A program made the translations under genes and the position numbers. Positions 19,501 to 31,231 of a DNA stretch of 64,000 bases are shown here, piece by piece. Position 1 is the first letter of the stretch. The number at the start of each line of letters is the position of its first letter. The stretch lies in NCBI GenBank assembly GCA_013433145.1, contig CM024183.1, forward strand, positions 4,396,001-4,460,000, in the 5' to 3' direction. This stretch comes from Ascaris suum (Eukaryota; Nematoda; Chromadorea; Rhabditida; Ascarididae). Below the pieces are notes generated by a model. It was given only the letters and a program-made list of their open reading frames with translations, was not told where the DNA came from and ran no database searches.

Positions 19501-20113
19501 CAACGAAGCATGAAATAGGGAACTGTTTTTCTTTGGAGTTCGGACTTGTGCCCGTTTGTGTTGCCTATTTTCTGGCTATTGATTCAAGCGCTAATTCAAT
19601 AAATCAAGTAAGAAGAGTGCGGTAAGAATCCGAGGAAAATCGTATTCGCCAAATCTTTACCCTCTTTAAGTTGCTTCGACATATCGCCTGAAAGATACAG
19701 CATCATTGCTGGAAACCGCTAGGGGCACCCTTCTGGGCACGGTTGACTCCTCCTCATCCAGGGCATTTTCATTTTTGACCCTATATGGATGCTTGCGAGC
19801 ATTTTGCTGCGAATCGATCCCTTCGGTAACAGAAATCCTTTCGAATCGATCCTTTTTCTTCCGGCACTCTGTGTCTGACAGGAAAGTGTTCATTTTTAAT
19901 AGATGAAGGCATTTGCAGATTTTTCATATTCTCGTGTATTTGGTGGATATGTCGAATCTGCTTGTAGTTGTCAATTGCACGGGCAATTTCTTTTGCTATC
20001 TCTTCTTTGGCAACAGTTTTCGACGAACTCTTCGACAGATTCTCTTCGGCAAACGTGTCAAGGCGGCTCCCCTATGGGGACAACCTGAGACGCTAATTAT
20101 TCGGCGCTCATAG
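10489..20113 (+). CDS. FMRFamide-receptor-like class A GPCR (complete, 7 exons, 338 aa)
   Basis: A predicted neuropeptide receptor of the plasma membrane, signalling through G proteins. Exons are 10489-10557, 10881-11097, 15172-15328, 16365-16501, 16901-17038, 19259-19362 and 19919-20113. All junctions are GT-AG, phases match, and the total is 1017 nt. TM1 is about residues 27-53 (LCGNFLVV, Asn45); TM2 about 61-90 (LAVSDF, Asp73); TM3 about 105-136; TM4 about 151-172; TM5 about 203-234 (Pro218); TM6 about 244-271; TM7 about 275-304 (NCTGNFFCY), then a basic tail. DRY is replaced by Asp129-Cys-Phe, the NPxxY position reads NFFCY, and TM6 lacks the usual CWxP proline. No Cys sits at the outer end of TM3, although extracellular loop 2 has Cys177, Cys191 and an N-glycosylation site at Asn183. 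The FMRFamide/FRPR assignment rests on overall motif style; other peptide-GPCR branches are possible. Ligand unknown. Confidence 0.88.
10881..11097 (+). CDS. GPCR exon 2 (TM1, TM2)
   Basis: The acceptor is gttttctag and the donor CCAC|gtgagt, phase 1. The exon carries the hydrophobic first and second helices, the GN of TM1, and the Ser-Asp (LAVSD) of TM2. The frame begins [10 protein letters not shown], so the internal Met at 10890 is not the start. Confidence 0.92.
11098..15171 (+). other. GPCR intron 2 (4.1 kb)
   Basis: The largest intron of the receptor. It holds an antisense SRCR-like relic (annotated separately) and otherwise no supported feature. Open frames at 12985-13291 on both strands could be further pieces of that relic, but show no recognisable motif. 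Confidence 0.8.
13330..13533 (-). pseudogene. Relic of a scavenger-receptor Cys-rich (SRCR) domain exon
   Basis: On the minus strand, after an aaattgcag acceptor, the frame from 13533 reads [20 protein letters not shown] then [11 protein letters not shown]. This follows the opening of group A SRCR domains: L-x-x-G, G-x5-G-x2-E, then W-x3-C and another W. The frame stops at 13396-13398. A second overlapping frame continues with [18 protein letters not shown], resembling the LGxxxGG stretch that normally follows, which suggests a frameshift. Conserved downstream cysteines are missing. The fragment lies antisense in an intron of the GPCR and has no companion exons, so it is most likely dead. It would need a profile search to confirm. 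Confidence 0.45.
15172..15328 (+). CDS. GPCR exon 3 (extracellular loop 1, TM3)
   Basis: The acceptor is aaatttcag and the donor CCCAG|gtaaag, phase 2. The exon encodes [11 protein letters not shown] leading into TM3 and [17 protein letters not shown]. The G-protein-coupling DRY triplet is DCF. No cysteine is present before TM3. Confidence 0.9.
16365..16501 (+). CDS. GPCR exon 4 (TM4, start of extracellular loop 2)
   Basis: The acceptor is gttttacag and the donor ACAG|gtttgt, phase 1. TM4 reads [20 protein letters not shown]. Loop 2 carries Cys177, Cys191 and the NYS glycosylation site. The conserved TM4 tryptophan is absent. Confidence 0.9.
16901..17038 (+). CDS. GPCR exon 5 (TM5)
   Basis: The acceptor is aaattttcag and the donor TTCAG|gtaggc, phase 1. 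It encodes the end of loop 2 and TM5, [20 protein letters not shown], with the conserved TM5 proline. The helix is followed by the basic FKKG start of intracellular loop 3. Confidence 0.92.
17039..19258 (+). other. GPCR intron 5 (2.2 kb)
   Basis: Exon 5 joins exon 6 in frame without an intermediate exon, which gives a very short third intracellular loop (FKKGASEDSD). An extra loop exon with matching phase cannot be excluded but none was seen. The intron contains a G-rich tract. Confidence 0.7.
17504..17552 (+). repeat. G-rich tract with quadruplex potential
   Basis: Seven or more runs of 3-10 G separated by one to three bases. It lies on the sense strand of the GPCR intron and so would also be present in the pre-mRNA. 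Confidence 0.9.
19259..19362 (+). CDS. GPCR exon 6 (TM6)
   Basis: The acceptor is cttttcag and the donor GAGCAG|gttatt, phase 0. The exon encodes [20 protein letters not shown] and LVNFIEMLF. The TM6 proline of CWxP is replaced (FCNA). Confidence 0.88.
19666..19893 (-). other. Coding-like antisense fragment in the last GPCR intron
   Basis: A minus-strand open frame of about 75 codons with a charged, low-hydrophobic composition, for example [20 protein letters not shown] and a terminal SFRRYVEAT before the stop. The codons look more like protein than noise, yet no family is recognised. There is no clear upstream exon. It may be a relic of a mobile element or of a gene, or chance. Confidence 0.25.
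19919..20113 (+). CDS. GPCR exon 7 (TM7 and C-terminal tail)
   Basis: The acceptor is atttgcag and the exon starts in phase 0. TM7 reads [20 protein letters not shown] then [10 protein letters not shown]. The tail ([17 protein letters not shown]) is basic and ends at TAG 20111-20113. The frame starting at ATG 19903 is a different, non-receptor frame. Confidence 0.92.
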   Translation: MFHILVYLVDMSNLLVVVNCTGNFFCYLFFGNSFRRTLRQILFGKRVKAAPLWGQPETLIIRRS

Positions 20114-20133
20114 AATATTTATTAATCCATCGT

Positions 20134-20139
20134 ATTAAA
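20134..20139 (+). promoter_or_regulatory. Possible polyadenylation signal (ATTAAA)
   Basis: An ATTAAA hexamer 21 nt after the GPCR stop codon. It is a common variant signal, but such hexamers are frequent in AT-rich DNA. Confidence 0.3.
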
Positions 20140-21569
20140 GCAATGATTCCATATAAATTTTTTTAATGCGATTATTAGCCATTAGCTTGTACAGTTTCAT
20201 CGCATCATTGTCGTTCCTTTTGGTGAAAACCTCTCGAATTTCTCGAAAAATTTCAGTGGGAACTATTGAAAACTCACAAATATGAATCCAAAAAATATCG
20301 CATCTGTTCGCCGAAATCAATTACCAACATAAAATGAACATCGCTTTATTGATTTGCATTGCGTATTTTGTACATTTATGCTCATACCATATACAATGCA
20401 AATTGTGGCTATGCAATAGGCACTGAAGATTTGCACTATCGTCTAGTCGAAGCATAACTGAAAACCTCACAAGCAACTGTCTTTCATACAGTATATGACA
20501 TTTCTGGAGGGCGCTTGAAGTTTTCATACTACTTCATTCAAAATTTAAGTCCACCTCAACATTGTGCCTTTATTAAATATTTTGAGCGCTCTGAGCTTGA
20601 GGGTTTATATCGGGATTCGATTAATAGATTCAATTAATTCACTGCTATGCCTTTTATGCAATGATTTCCATCTTTCGGTTTGATTAGTTTGATATCATCA
20701 CTCGAAACTTATTTTATTACGAATGATTCTTGCATTAATTTGGTTCAGTTATGTGCTATGTCTTTCGTGCCAGATTCGGTTCATTTAGGGTACAGCCGCT
20801 AAGCTATTGGTCATTTCTTAGGGAGGCGCTTCGATGAAGAAGTTATTCTCTCATAGACCCGTTCAGACGTCCTCCACTTATTTCTCTACTGCTTTTCAGT
20901 GATATGGGATGCTTAAATGAGACTCAACTCTTTGTTCCGTTCGGCAACTTTTACTGCTACCCATCAAAAGACCAAAGACCAAATTTTCGGAGTCTTTACA
21001 TTATTTTGGTGCTGTTGCCTAGAGTGCTTGCAACCACAAATCCTTACGTGTGTAGACATGGTTTAAATCTAAGCAACAACGTTTTTCATACCACTACATG
21101 TAAAAGAATACGAAAGTATTATTGCAGAAGCGATATAAGACAGCACGATGCGAGGAAAACAAACTTCGATCATCCCCGTAGATGTGATGTAGTGATTCTG
21201 TTTCGGTCTCCTCCTCTACTTTCAGGCTCTTCAAAGTTGCACGCTTCTGTTTCTCTAAGCTCATCGCAAGATTTGATTATTTTCCAGTAAGAGTATATTG
21301 CAGCATTTAAATGCTTCAAATAAATTTTAGAAACTCTGAAATCATAGAGGATGTTTGTTTTATATTTTGGATAGTCGAATGAATTCATAGTGATTTGTTT
21401 GGGAATTATAATGAACAGCATAGTTGACTCTAGAGATCAATATCACCATCATATTTGAGAGCGTTTCGAGAGAGAATCTTTCAACGATTCATTTATTCTT
21501 CGTTTGAAACTCTTCAATAATAGCGGATCGGAAAAAATAGAACTGGCAAGCATCTTTTTTTGGGGTGTT

Positions 21570-21586
21570 GGGGGGGGGGGGGGGGG
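21570..21586 (+). repeat. Poly-G run (17 G)
   Basis: A homopolymer flanked by further G-rich bases (21562-21593). Long G runs are prone to sequencing and assembly length error. Confidence 0.95.
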
Positions 21587-24256
21587 TGGTGGGAGCAGTC
21601 TATCTACATCATCAATGAAAGAACGGTAGCTAGAATACAACTCTAATTAAAAGCTTCATCGACGTTAAAAAAATTCAAGAAGAACTCTTTGAAAGAGCTT
21701 TAATATATTCAATTCAATTGAAATAAAGGCCGATTAGCTTCACAAATTTCAAGGTCTGCTTTCCCACAAACTGATTTTATTGGAAAGAGTCCTAGAGTAT
21801 AATATTAGTCGCAGTCTTCATGAGAAAAACTTCACTCGTACGGATTCTTCAACGTCCTAATTAAAGCCGTCACCATAGTATTAAGGAGTGCCGTTTTGTC
21901 ACGCAACCTGTCAAATAAGTTGAGGAGTTCAATGCATTTGAATGCTCTCTGCTTGGAGAGCTTCCAATAAGTAGATTTAATCACGGCGTACATTACTCTA
22001 TGAGTGTGATGTGCCCTTCTTGCATTTGTTGAGCAATGATGCAGAGGTGTAGAATTTGATGCGCTTATTGCAACCACTTCAAGGGGAGAATACTTCGAAC
22101 TGATTTCTTGAAGTTTAATCGTTCTTTGAATTAATCCAATCTAGTTAGTCGAATTGAAGTACTATAGTCTTCTCCATGCTGACAAATATTAGTGAAAATA
22201 AAGAAAATGTCGGTTACGTCAATGAAAATGAAAAGGCTTAATAATTTTCATGCACTGGCGGAGAGATGACCACCGGTTGAAAAGGGTTTGGGCTAGTGCC
22301 ATCGCCATTGGCGCTTAGACATGTTCTAGATTGAGCGTTCTTTGATGCGCCACAAGAGTTTTTGATATGCTTGCATATGAATTTTTTGCCTAGCGCTTGT
22401 TAAATTTGCCACGTCGACAAAAATTTAGTCGTGAATCGCATAGCGTTCGAAGTTTTATTTATATTTCAATGTGTCTTTGATATCTTTGATATTTGCGGCG
22501 GTGGAACGTATGGAGTCGCAAAATGGCACGAAGAATATATATGAGCATTATGCTAATGCGGTTTTCGTTATAGCGTACCAGCAATAAGATGTGGCCATTG
22601 AAATATGCTCTAAAATTTGCACATATCGCAAAATGATTGCGCTTGACGAAAAGAGATGCAAATGCGCATTGCATCATATGTCAGGGCATATGGCATATGG
22701 CTTTACATATGCGATATTTGATGATTATGTTGATTTTGGTCGCGCAGACGATTTTTTTATCGGTCATTGCCAATTCTTTTGCCATTTTCATCATTATCAC
22801 TGATATGACAAATATTCGATCAAAATTGCTTGTTATGCATGTATTTATGACGCAAGCGAGAAATTTTTTGCGCGCAAAAAACCAACATATACATAGATTT
22901 TTTGCAACTTCAGTTGCCGTGTCACGTAAATTCGCTATCAAAAAAGCATTGCTCGTTTTTTTCTGATGTTGAGACTGCAATGCGAGTTGCCTATGCCCGA
23001 ACATCAAAAGTAATGAAATTGCCCACCAAAGACACAACTTTATCAGCGAACGTACGAAAATGTGCATATGTAACAGTTCTTGAGATTCTTTGGATGGCAA
23101 GCATTAGCCCGTGCGTGGTATGCTTTGTAAGTTGGATTTTCCTTTCGCACATCAATTATTAGATGCATCGTAGAAGAAAAGGGCCATTTCTATCGAGCGT
23201 TTTCATAAAAGGAGAACAACCTTTCCGATACGAAGCAAAAATGCGACGCTAGTCGAACGTCTGATGCATTCTGGTAGCGCCCGATTTACTCTATATGATA
23301 TTCTTCATGCCTATCCGATTGGTCTATTCGTGTTTTCTTTCTCTATAAGGAGTTAGCAATTCTGAAAGCATATCGCAGGCACGACGTTTTGTTTTTATTC
23401 GGTGAGCGTGATATGTGCCCTAAACTGCCACTCATATTGGCATGTAAATTGATGAGAATCCAACTTAGTGGCGATCCATTCTTAGATGCTCGAAGTTGCT
23501 TTTTATAAGAGCTTCAAGTCCGCAACCTTCAGGCCAAGTGGGATCTGTCCATTTTGAGCACTGAGAAGCGGATACTGCCTTAAAAATGCGGATACTTACT
23601 ACTGTTTTTCTAATTTTTTCAAACCCTTTATGCTATTTCTTAATTGCTATCATCTATTTGCGACTTTTCATCTCATATGTTTGAATTGAAATTATTGTTC
23701 GCTTTGAATAGCATTCATTTTTGCATTTCAATATAACTGAACCGGCATTATTTCAATTCTCCATTAATAACGCAATGTTCCTTAATTTGTAACCATCTTA
23801 CTTCAAACGTTGTGCCATTTGCACGATGCTTTTAACTGAAATTTGTAAGTCAATAGGTACTACTGCAAGCGGTAATAGAAGGTATTCAATTAGCAGTATC
23901 ACTGCTACTATTACTGCTTAGTGGCGTTATTAGTTAGCACTGATAGCAGTTAAATCGATAATATGAACCAAGCACTATTCACCATTAAGAAGCGCCGGTC
24001 ATTGCAACTGTTACTGACTAGAAGTAGCAAAAGCATTACTCCTCGCTGAAGTACTACAAAGTTTTACTCTGTTAGTGACGTCTGTATTATTGCAACATTA
24101 ACTGCGGATGCCACTGGTCAACTGATGGCAGTTGAAAGACCCTAATTGATGCATTAGTAAGTAGTCCAACTAAAAGTGGTGACGACTAGTACTGGAATCA
24201 GTGGCTAATAATTTTGACACTAGCGAAAACAAATTGCCCTCCGCCTGACTTCCTAT

Positions 24257-24269
24257 CCCCCCCCCCCCC
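24257..24269 (+). repeat. Poly-C run and pyrimidine-rich tail
   Basis: Thirteen C followed by C/T-rich sequence to about 24300. This is G-rich on the other strand. Confidence 0.95.
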
Positions 24270-27200
24270 TACCTCCTCCCACCTCCCACACCACTTCTCC
24301 GAGTGCAGAAATCTAGCCAGATCATTTTTTCGTTCATTAAAAATTCACCGTTCTAATGCTCACAAGCAGCCTAGGAACCATGGCGGGGAAAGAGATCAGC
24401 GTCGATCTCCTCATTCAGTTCCTTGCCGACCCCACGACATCATTCTCTCCTCTCCCTCCCTCTATTCCTTATCATGTGGCCTTTTGCATTTGGTGTTTTT
24501 GATTTAAAAATCAGTGCATGCTTTGACACTGCGACGAGAAATCACATCTAAGACCGATAACGTTCGATTATTCATTTCACATTTCACTTGGGGAAGTCTT
24601 TTGCTGCCGAAGTATTTTTTGAAATACCTTCGAAGTTTTGATTCCATTAATTTTATTGAAGGATAACTATAGAAATAAAAACATAAGCATTCTTATCGCG
24701 CCTTTTTCTCACTATCCAGTGTTGAACGTTGATAACTCTCGAGTTAAAGGACTTCCATTCTGTCAACATTTTCGAACAATTCTTCACTTTATTTCTCAAC
24801 GAAGCCATTCACTCTATCAGAGACAATCCTGACTTCACCGATCCACCTCCTATATATGGCGTTCCTCTTGGAATTGGGACCAACGCTAATGCACACGACA
24901 GGAGGATAGCCCACGTAAATGCTACTACAAGCAGTGGTTCATGCCATTCAGTGATTAGCACCTTTCCGTTCCGCGATGGAGGCCCTTGTTAAATTTCCAT
25001 TGTCAATGCTATTGAAAACTGTAAAAGTCGACATTAATTTTTTTCGTTATACTTCTAGTGTCGTTGGGCGCGAAAGAATGCTAAGGAAAGTGGAAGAGTT
25101 GTTACAGTTTTCTGATTATCGCAATTGTTCGAACTGAGTCATAACTTTCCGAAAATTCTAAGTTATGGCTCATCGTGATAGTAGTAGGCGACCAGTTATT
25201 TACCTTGAGCTGACTGTGAAACACTTGAAGATCTCACTAAAGGGCACCTAGGCTTCTCATCCTGTAGTTTTGGCCATTGCTTCGTCAGTAATGTTGTCGA
25301 TGAATTTCATTGCGTTGCATAAATCCCCCAGTTGTTTCTTAATTTACTCGTTTTACCACTGCGATGGTACGATCTTACTCAAGTTATACTATACTCTTTC
25401 GCAAGAAGTAATTCTCCGTTGTTGCTACTTCGTTTCCGGTTCATTCTCATTCTTTGTCCTGTTTTCGAAGAATCTCTAAAATCTTGAAGGGAAATGAAGG
25501 AACTTTCCTGCACATTGGTTGAACAAGATCATTTCTGCCCCTTTCCCATTAAATATGGGAAGCTCGCGAAAATTCACATAGCCTTACAGAGGTTTCGAAA
25601 GAACGGACTTGTGCTTTAGCTGCGTTTAGGGCGACTTTCAATGAAAGGTTTGAAAAATGAATGCTGCTTCTCGTCGTTTTAATTTGGCGTTCGATTTCGA
25701 AATACGCTCCAAATTTCTATTTCGATAATGCCCCATAATATTTCTTCTGACGTCCTGTAGCGAAGCGGCGCATATTGGCTAACGTAGCGAGCGGTGATCC
25801 TCGGATCTGATTGCAAGTTGACTCTCGGAGTTCAAATTTGTGCTGTAGAAGTAAATGGAATCGAGGAGTTGAGTGCTTTTCTGATGAACTCGGATTCAGC
25901 AGATGTCATCTTCGCTCAACTGCAGTCCGGAGCTTCAGTTTTGAGGTTTATCGGGGTCACTATCCGAAGCAGTTCATTTTTTGGAGTCGCTGACCACAGA
26001 TTCCGAAACCTTGCTTTCCATGCCCAACAAAAAGAGTGGCGCTGGCAACGCTTTGAGTGAACTGAATCAAAATCAGCATGTGTTTCGAAAACATCACACG
26101 ATAAAAGCATTGATGAATAAATTGACCGAATTTCCCTTCATGCAATAATGCGAATAGGAATTTCATACAAGATCAAAGGATCAGTGCTTTTGTTTATTGG
26201 TTGTTTCATTCCTGCATCCAAAATGAGAGCGCGATTTCAGCAGTAGAACAGGATGTGAGAGAGATGCAAATGCTTGTTGGCATTGCTCTCCACACCCCTC
26301 AACCATAATTGAATGCGCCAGTTTTGCATGCGTGCAAATGCAAATAAGCATTGCCTGAGGCTCGTATGAAATGAGTTGTCTGTCCAAACAGCTGCTAAAA
26401 ATCTTCTGTCTCATTCACTCAGCTAAAACCTTGTCGCTCAGTGCCCTACTTCATCCGTCACAGCGTCTCTTTAATTATAGAAAGTGCACACTGGCCGATC
26501 CTCTTACGAACACAGACACCGTATTGGTGCTTTTTTTCACTTAATTAAATTCTATACCATTTAACGGAGGAAGTGTGCTGGAACGGTGCCTCACTAACGA
26601 GAACGAATTGCGCTAATCTGAATTGAAGCAGAATCGGACGAAGTCAAATGCAAAAGCTTTTTCCGTTTTATCCTTGTTGTGCTAATAATAACCACCTCTC
26701 TTAGCAACTCGTTATGGCAGTAATTTTCAAAAATCGCTCATAACGGTTGTTCGCCAAAGTCCACATTATCACTCCTTATAAACGTGATGTCTGAAGGGAT
26801 ACTGCAAGTCGCCTGTTATGAATTTCACGATGATGTCGAACCGATCTTCACTATTTCTTCGATTGTTCCTGGATAGTTTTCTCTCTGAGTTCTTTCATGA
26901 TTTTTTCTTCGAGATGGCTGCAAATGTTCGCAAGATACGCTTTCAAAGGCGGTACATAAGCTGACCATTTTATTGCGAGTTCCGATCGTTTGTGCACTGA
27001 GTTGGCGACTATTTCAGGGGATCAATAGTGACTGCATTGTTTGCTTATTGCAAAGGTTATTGTTTCAAGGTGAATGAGTAAAAACTAAACGGTATCTCAT
27101 CGAAAAATATTTTCAAAGCTGTAAAATACTAGTATAAAGATAAGGGAGTTAAGCCTATGAAGAAGAGATTTCTTATAACTGAATCGCTCGAATGCTTGCA

Positions 27201-30200
27201 CAAACGTTTGTATAAACCCAAAATTCATCTGAGCGTTTGTTGAGTGAAATTATCAGAACCTGATATGCAAATTTTATAGCCTCTTTATCCACTCATGAAG
27301 AAAGAACTAATTCTGTTTCGTAGAATAATATTCAGCTTGGAATTGCAAATGTCGTTTTGATTATGTTCTAAGATCTCCAGATATGTTCTAATTCGAATGC
27401 TAAAAATAAAACATACACATAATTTATTATACTATTGTATCTGCAAGAATTTTTTGCACGTGGAATGATGGAGTTGAGGAAATTTATTCATTAATGTGAG
27501 AAGGGAGACCTTTCTCTGAATACTGTTCAAATGCTCATAACTAAAGTCGAGAAGGTTGTGATTGCGTAGAAAAAATTAGCACTTAACTCATATAGTGATG
27601 TGGTGGAATATGTCGTGAGGATGCGAGAGTTGGGGGCGGCGATTATTGACGATTATTGATGTGACAGCAAACAGCAAGTTATCAGGATCACAACGGCCGC
27701 TTAGATGTGTTTCCTTGTCGTAACAACTTGGACTCTGCGAGCGACCGAAGGTAACCACAGGATATGTCACCTTTTCATGTCAGACTTGAGAGGAGCACAC
27801 TGAAAAAGATACTCCAGAATGGTAGTGATAAGATCAGTGAGATGTTTTAGTGACAATGCCTGCGAACGAAATTTGTGATTGGAGAGAAATACAGTCGGTC
27901 TTATTTCTAATCTTATTTATGAATAACTGAAGGTGCGTTATCATTTTAGCGGTCAGCTTATACAATTTTCAACTCAAACAAGTGGAAAATATATTTTTTT
28001 AACTCATGTTTTGAATACGAAGCACGCCGTGAGCAAAATGCACTGAAAGGCTCCACACAATCCCTTTCTTCTCTCAGTGACATTTTAGCCATTTCTTGTG
28101 TGAAGCTTTGCATTGTGCTTGTAAGACAGTTTGAGAAGAAACCATTCCGCGCTCATGTCTTATAGTTAGCGAGAAAAGACTGCCGAAAAAACGGAATATC
28201 GGAATATTATGCACAAGAACGTGAAAAAATTACAATATGAGAAAATTCTGTCGCCTATATTCACGAAAAATTCTGTCACATACCGTCAGCCGCTAGGATT
28301 TGAGTTCACCCGTTAAAAAATTTTCCGCTTGCCCCGTTGTGGCGATTTTCACTATTAAATTAAATTATTAAATTAAATATTAACGTCTTTTGTAGTTGCA
28401 ACTATTTGCACCTACTCATATTCATTGCTGTTTTGTCATCTAGAGTTATTTAACAATAGCTTTCTTGGCCGCTATTTTTGTATTAAAAAGTGCCTAATCC
28501 CTCATACATTATTTGCCTGGACGTAGATATTGGAGTTGGCGGAATGTCCGAATAATAGTTGAAGAAACGCTTGACTTGTCCAACATATTGATAGGTGCAA
28601 ATCTTAAACGTTATGATAGGTATATGAATATGACTGCAGTAACCAAGCTAACAATTGTTCAAGTTGAGGTGTAGATGGCTATTTCGTGAGGAATATATAA
28701 TAGTGTTCACTGAGACAAATTATACGGACGCCACTTGTACGGATCACACAAAAAACTTCGGCAAAACTTCTGGAAACAAAGTTTGTCATTTAGTTGCATC
28801 TTGCCAAATTTGAGTGGTGGATTTGGTTGCAGATACGTTATGTGACAGTAAATGATAAAACTGCATAGAAAGTACATGGCGTGGAATGTAAACGCCATCT
28901 ATGTAGCTGTATTAAGTATGCTGACACGGGTATCTTTGAAGATAAGGTTGTGGCTTGTAAATTTAAAACAACTATATGAGGGAAGAGAATAACGAGTTCA
29001 ATGATACGATTATAATGCCGAAAAAACGCGAATAGGATGGTTGTGATCACTGAGGTTTTCGAAAAGTTGTTTGGACTTTCTCGAGGAGGCTTTACTACGA
29101 TCATCTCAAAATCTGATTACTCACAGCTGTTCAGTGCAACAGCCGATAAAATCTGCTCATTTCGCTTACTCGTCTTTACAGCTCCTGTATAAAGATTAAT
29201 GTTGGCTTTCAGCTGGTTCGAGGATTTAAAACCGATATTCACCTTGAGAAATTCTTAATTGGCCTCATGCCTCTATATTTTGAATTAAAATCTCATCGCA
29301 TTAGAAAATCAATTGGAATAGCGGGAAAATTTTTTCTCTAAAGGAAATATCAGAGGGAATTATAGGTCTGCTCAAGCCATGCGAGCATTTTTCTGTTTCT
29401 TTCCAATTCCTTCTGTAGGCACTGGCCCACTAGATGCTGCTTAGTTGTTCGCACACAGATATACTTTAAGTTTTGCCTATGAGTTCAGGCAGCACAAAAT
29501 CCTGAACGTAAGGAGCTAAACAAAATGAAAGCGATCCCTCAAACGAGTAGTGCTAACTGAGAATCTGTAGAAAGAAAGTCGGGAGCCTGATCTTTTCCAA
29601 GGTCGAGTTTCTGGCTTACAACAAAACCCGATCGCAGCACACGTTAAAGGTTCAGGATGTACAAAAAACTGTCAAGGGGGACCGCTAGGATAGTGCATTA
29701 TTTTCGTTGTTAGGATGCTGCTTTGATGAAGGCAAAGAAAATAGTCATCATGATGCACTTTACGAATATAAACTGTAAAACTGAGTGCCCTTCCCGCCTC
29801 GCTTTAAGCTTTCCCTCACATTCTCGCATTCGCTGCTCCCTTCCCCTCTACCTCTTCCCCTCCTCCTCTCACAAAAGAAGTCAACTGCTAGTTGATATCA
29901 GCAAGATAATCCAGTTTCGCCTTTACAATGCTCCATATTCGCTTCACGATAATGTGAAGTACGCAGATTTCGTCGCTAACATCGGTGCAAACTCACCCAT
30001 GCATCCATCCTCTTTTAGACTTGTGCACTGAGTGAATGTACCCTTATTAGGTTAGAGGAACTTAGAGGTTGTCGCCGAAGAGTATGTAACGAGAAACCTG
30101 GTGCATTATCAAAAGAAGCGTTGTCCGCCTCATTCGTTATGCCCGCTCTTCGTCGACTCGTTTAATTTGACTGTCATTCAGTAAGTGCCAATCTTAGCGA

Positions 30201-31167
30201 GTTGCTTCCTTAGACTTCGTTTAAGTATTCTACCAAAAACTGTTTTAGAGGAAGATTTGATTCATTTTCTTAATAAACTTATATTTAATTCGAATTTAGG
30301 TTTATTGAATTCTTAGTGACCTTTCTCAACCAAAACTGCTTTTAGTATTCACAGGATCTTTCGATTATTAAATAAAAGCGCCTTACTAGTGCTAGTGCTC
30401 TCTAAATGAAATTGATGCAACCATTAGGAATGTTTCATTGGAATGAAGTAGGAAATGCATGATAAATTATGAAAGCTCAATAATCCGAGGATAATGTGAG
30501 TGAAAAAAAAAAGCAAGAAGCATGACACTTTGTTGCTCGATGGAGATAAAAGTTTCGAAAGAATGAAATCCATAACAGTATGGATATGTTGCATGCAAAT
30601 CATGAATAGAGAATATGAGGCGATAGTTCATTTCTAAATGAATGAACTTATTGAAATTTGTTTAGCGCAAATTAAGCTAGCAAATTCACAAGAAAACCGG
30701 CGATATGCTCATCTCACTATTGGCGTTAATGAAAACACTTTGCGCCTAGGAAATTCTTTTATTACAAGACTAGGCAAATTTTATTTGAAGAATTGTTTTA
30801 TGTGGTATTTCTCTTCGGCTTGTTGCAATTGTAAAACAACTCGAATGCTCATATACACTTACAACATGAGAAAGTAAACTTAACATGAGAAAATAGATTG
30901 CGGATTATGTGGCATTGTAATACTTCAGCAGTGAGCAGCAACCTATCATAAACGATTTACGACAGCATTCCCAACAGGAAGCCACAATTCTCGGATAGCA
31001 CTGTGCAATTTGCAAACGCCTTTTTATGTGCTTTTCGAAATTTGCAATACAAAAATACGTTAGCGCAACTGTATATAGTAATTATGTGAGTTTGTCTGCT
31101 TATCAGTGAACCGAAGAACTTCAACTTGAGATGCATGAGCTTAGAGTTATGTACTTTAATGTAATAA

Positions 31168-31231
31168 TAACCTATTTCATGTTAATTCTATATAACCTAA
31201 TGATACTATATGACCTATTTCATGTTAGTTC
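31168..31231. repeat. Short direct repeat, 43-bp period
   Basis: A 21-bp segment at 31168-31188 (core CCTATTTCATGTTA) recurs at 31211-31231 with two mismatches. This is consistent with a local tandem duplication that has begun to diverge. Confidence 0.6.

Noticed and set aside
19903..20088. ATG frame at 19903 as the coding frame of the last GPCR exon
   Set aside because: Its translation is not helical; the overlapping frame from 19919 gives a clear TM7 and fits the exon 6 phase.
22681..23100. 139-codon minus-strand frame as a gene
   Set aside because: The opposite strand is equally open, the composition is odd (many Met, Ile, Lys), and no domain is visible.
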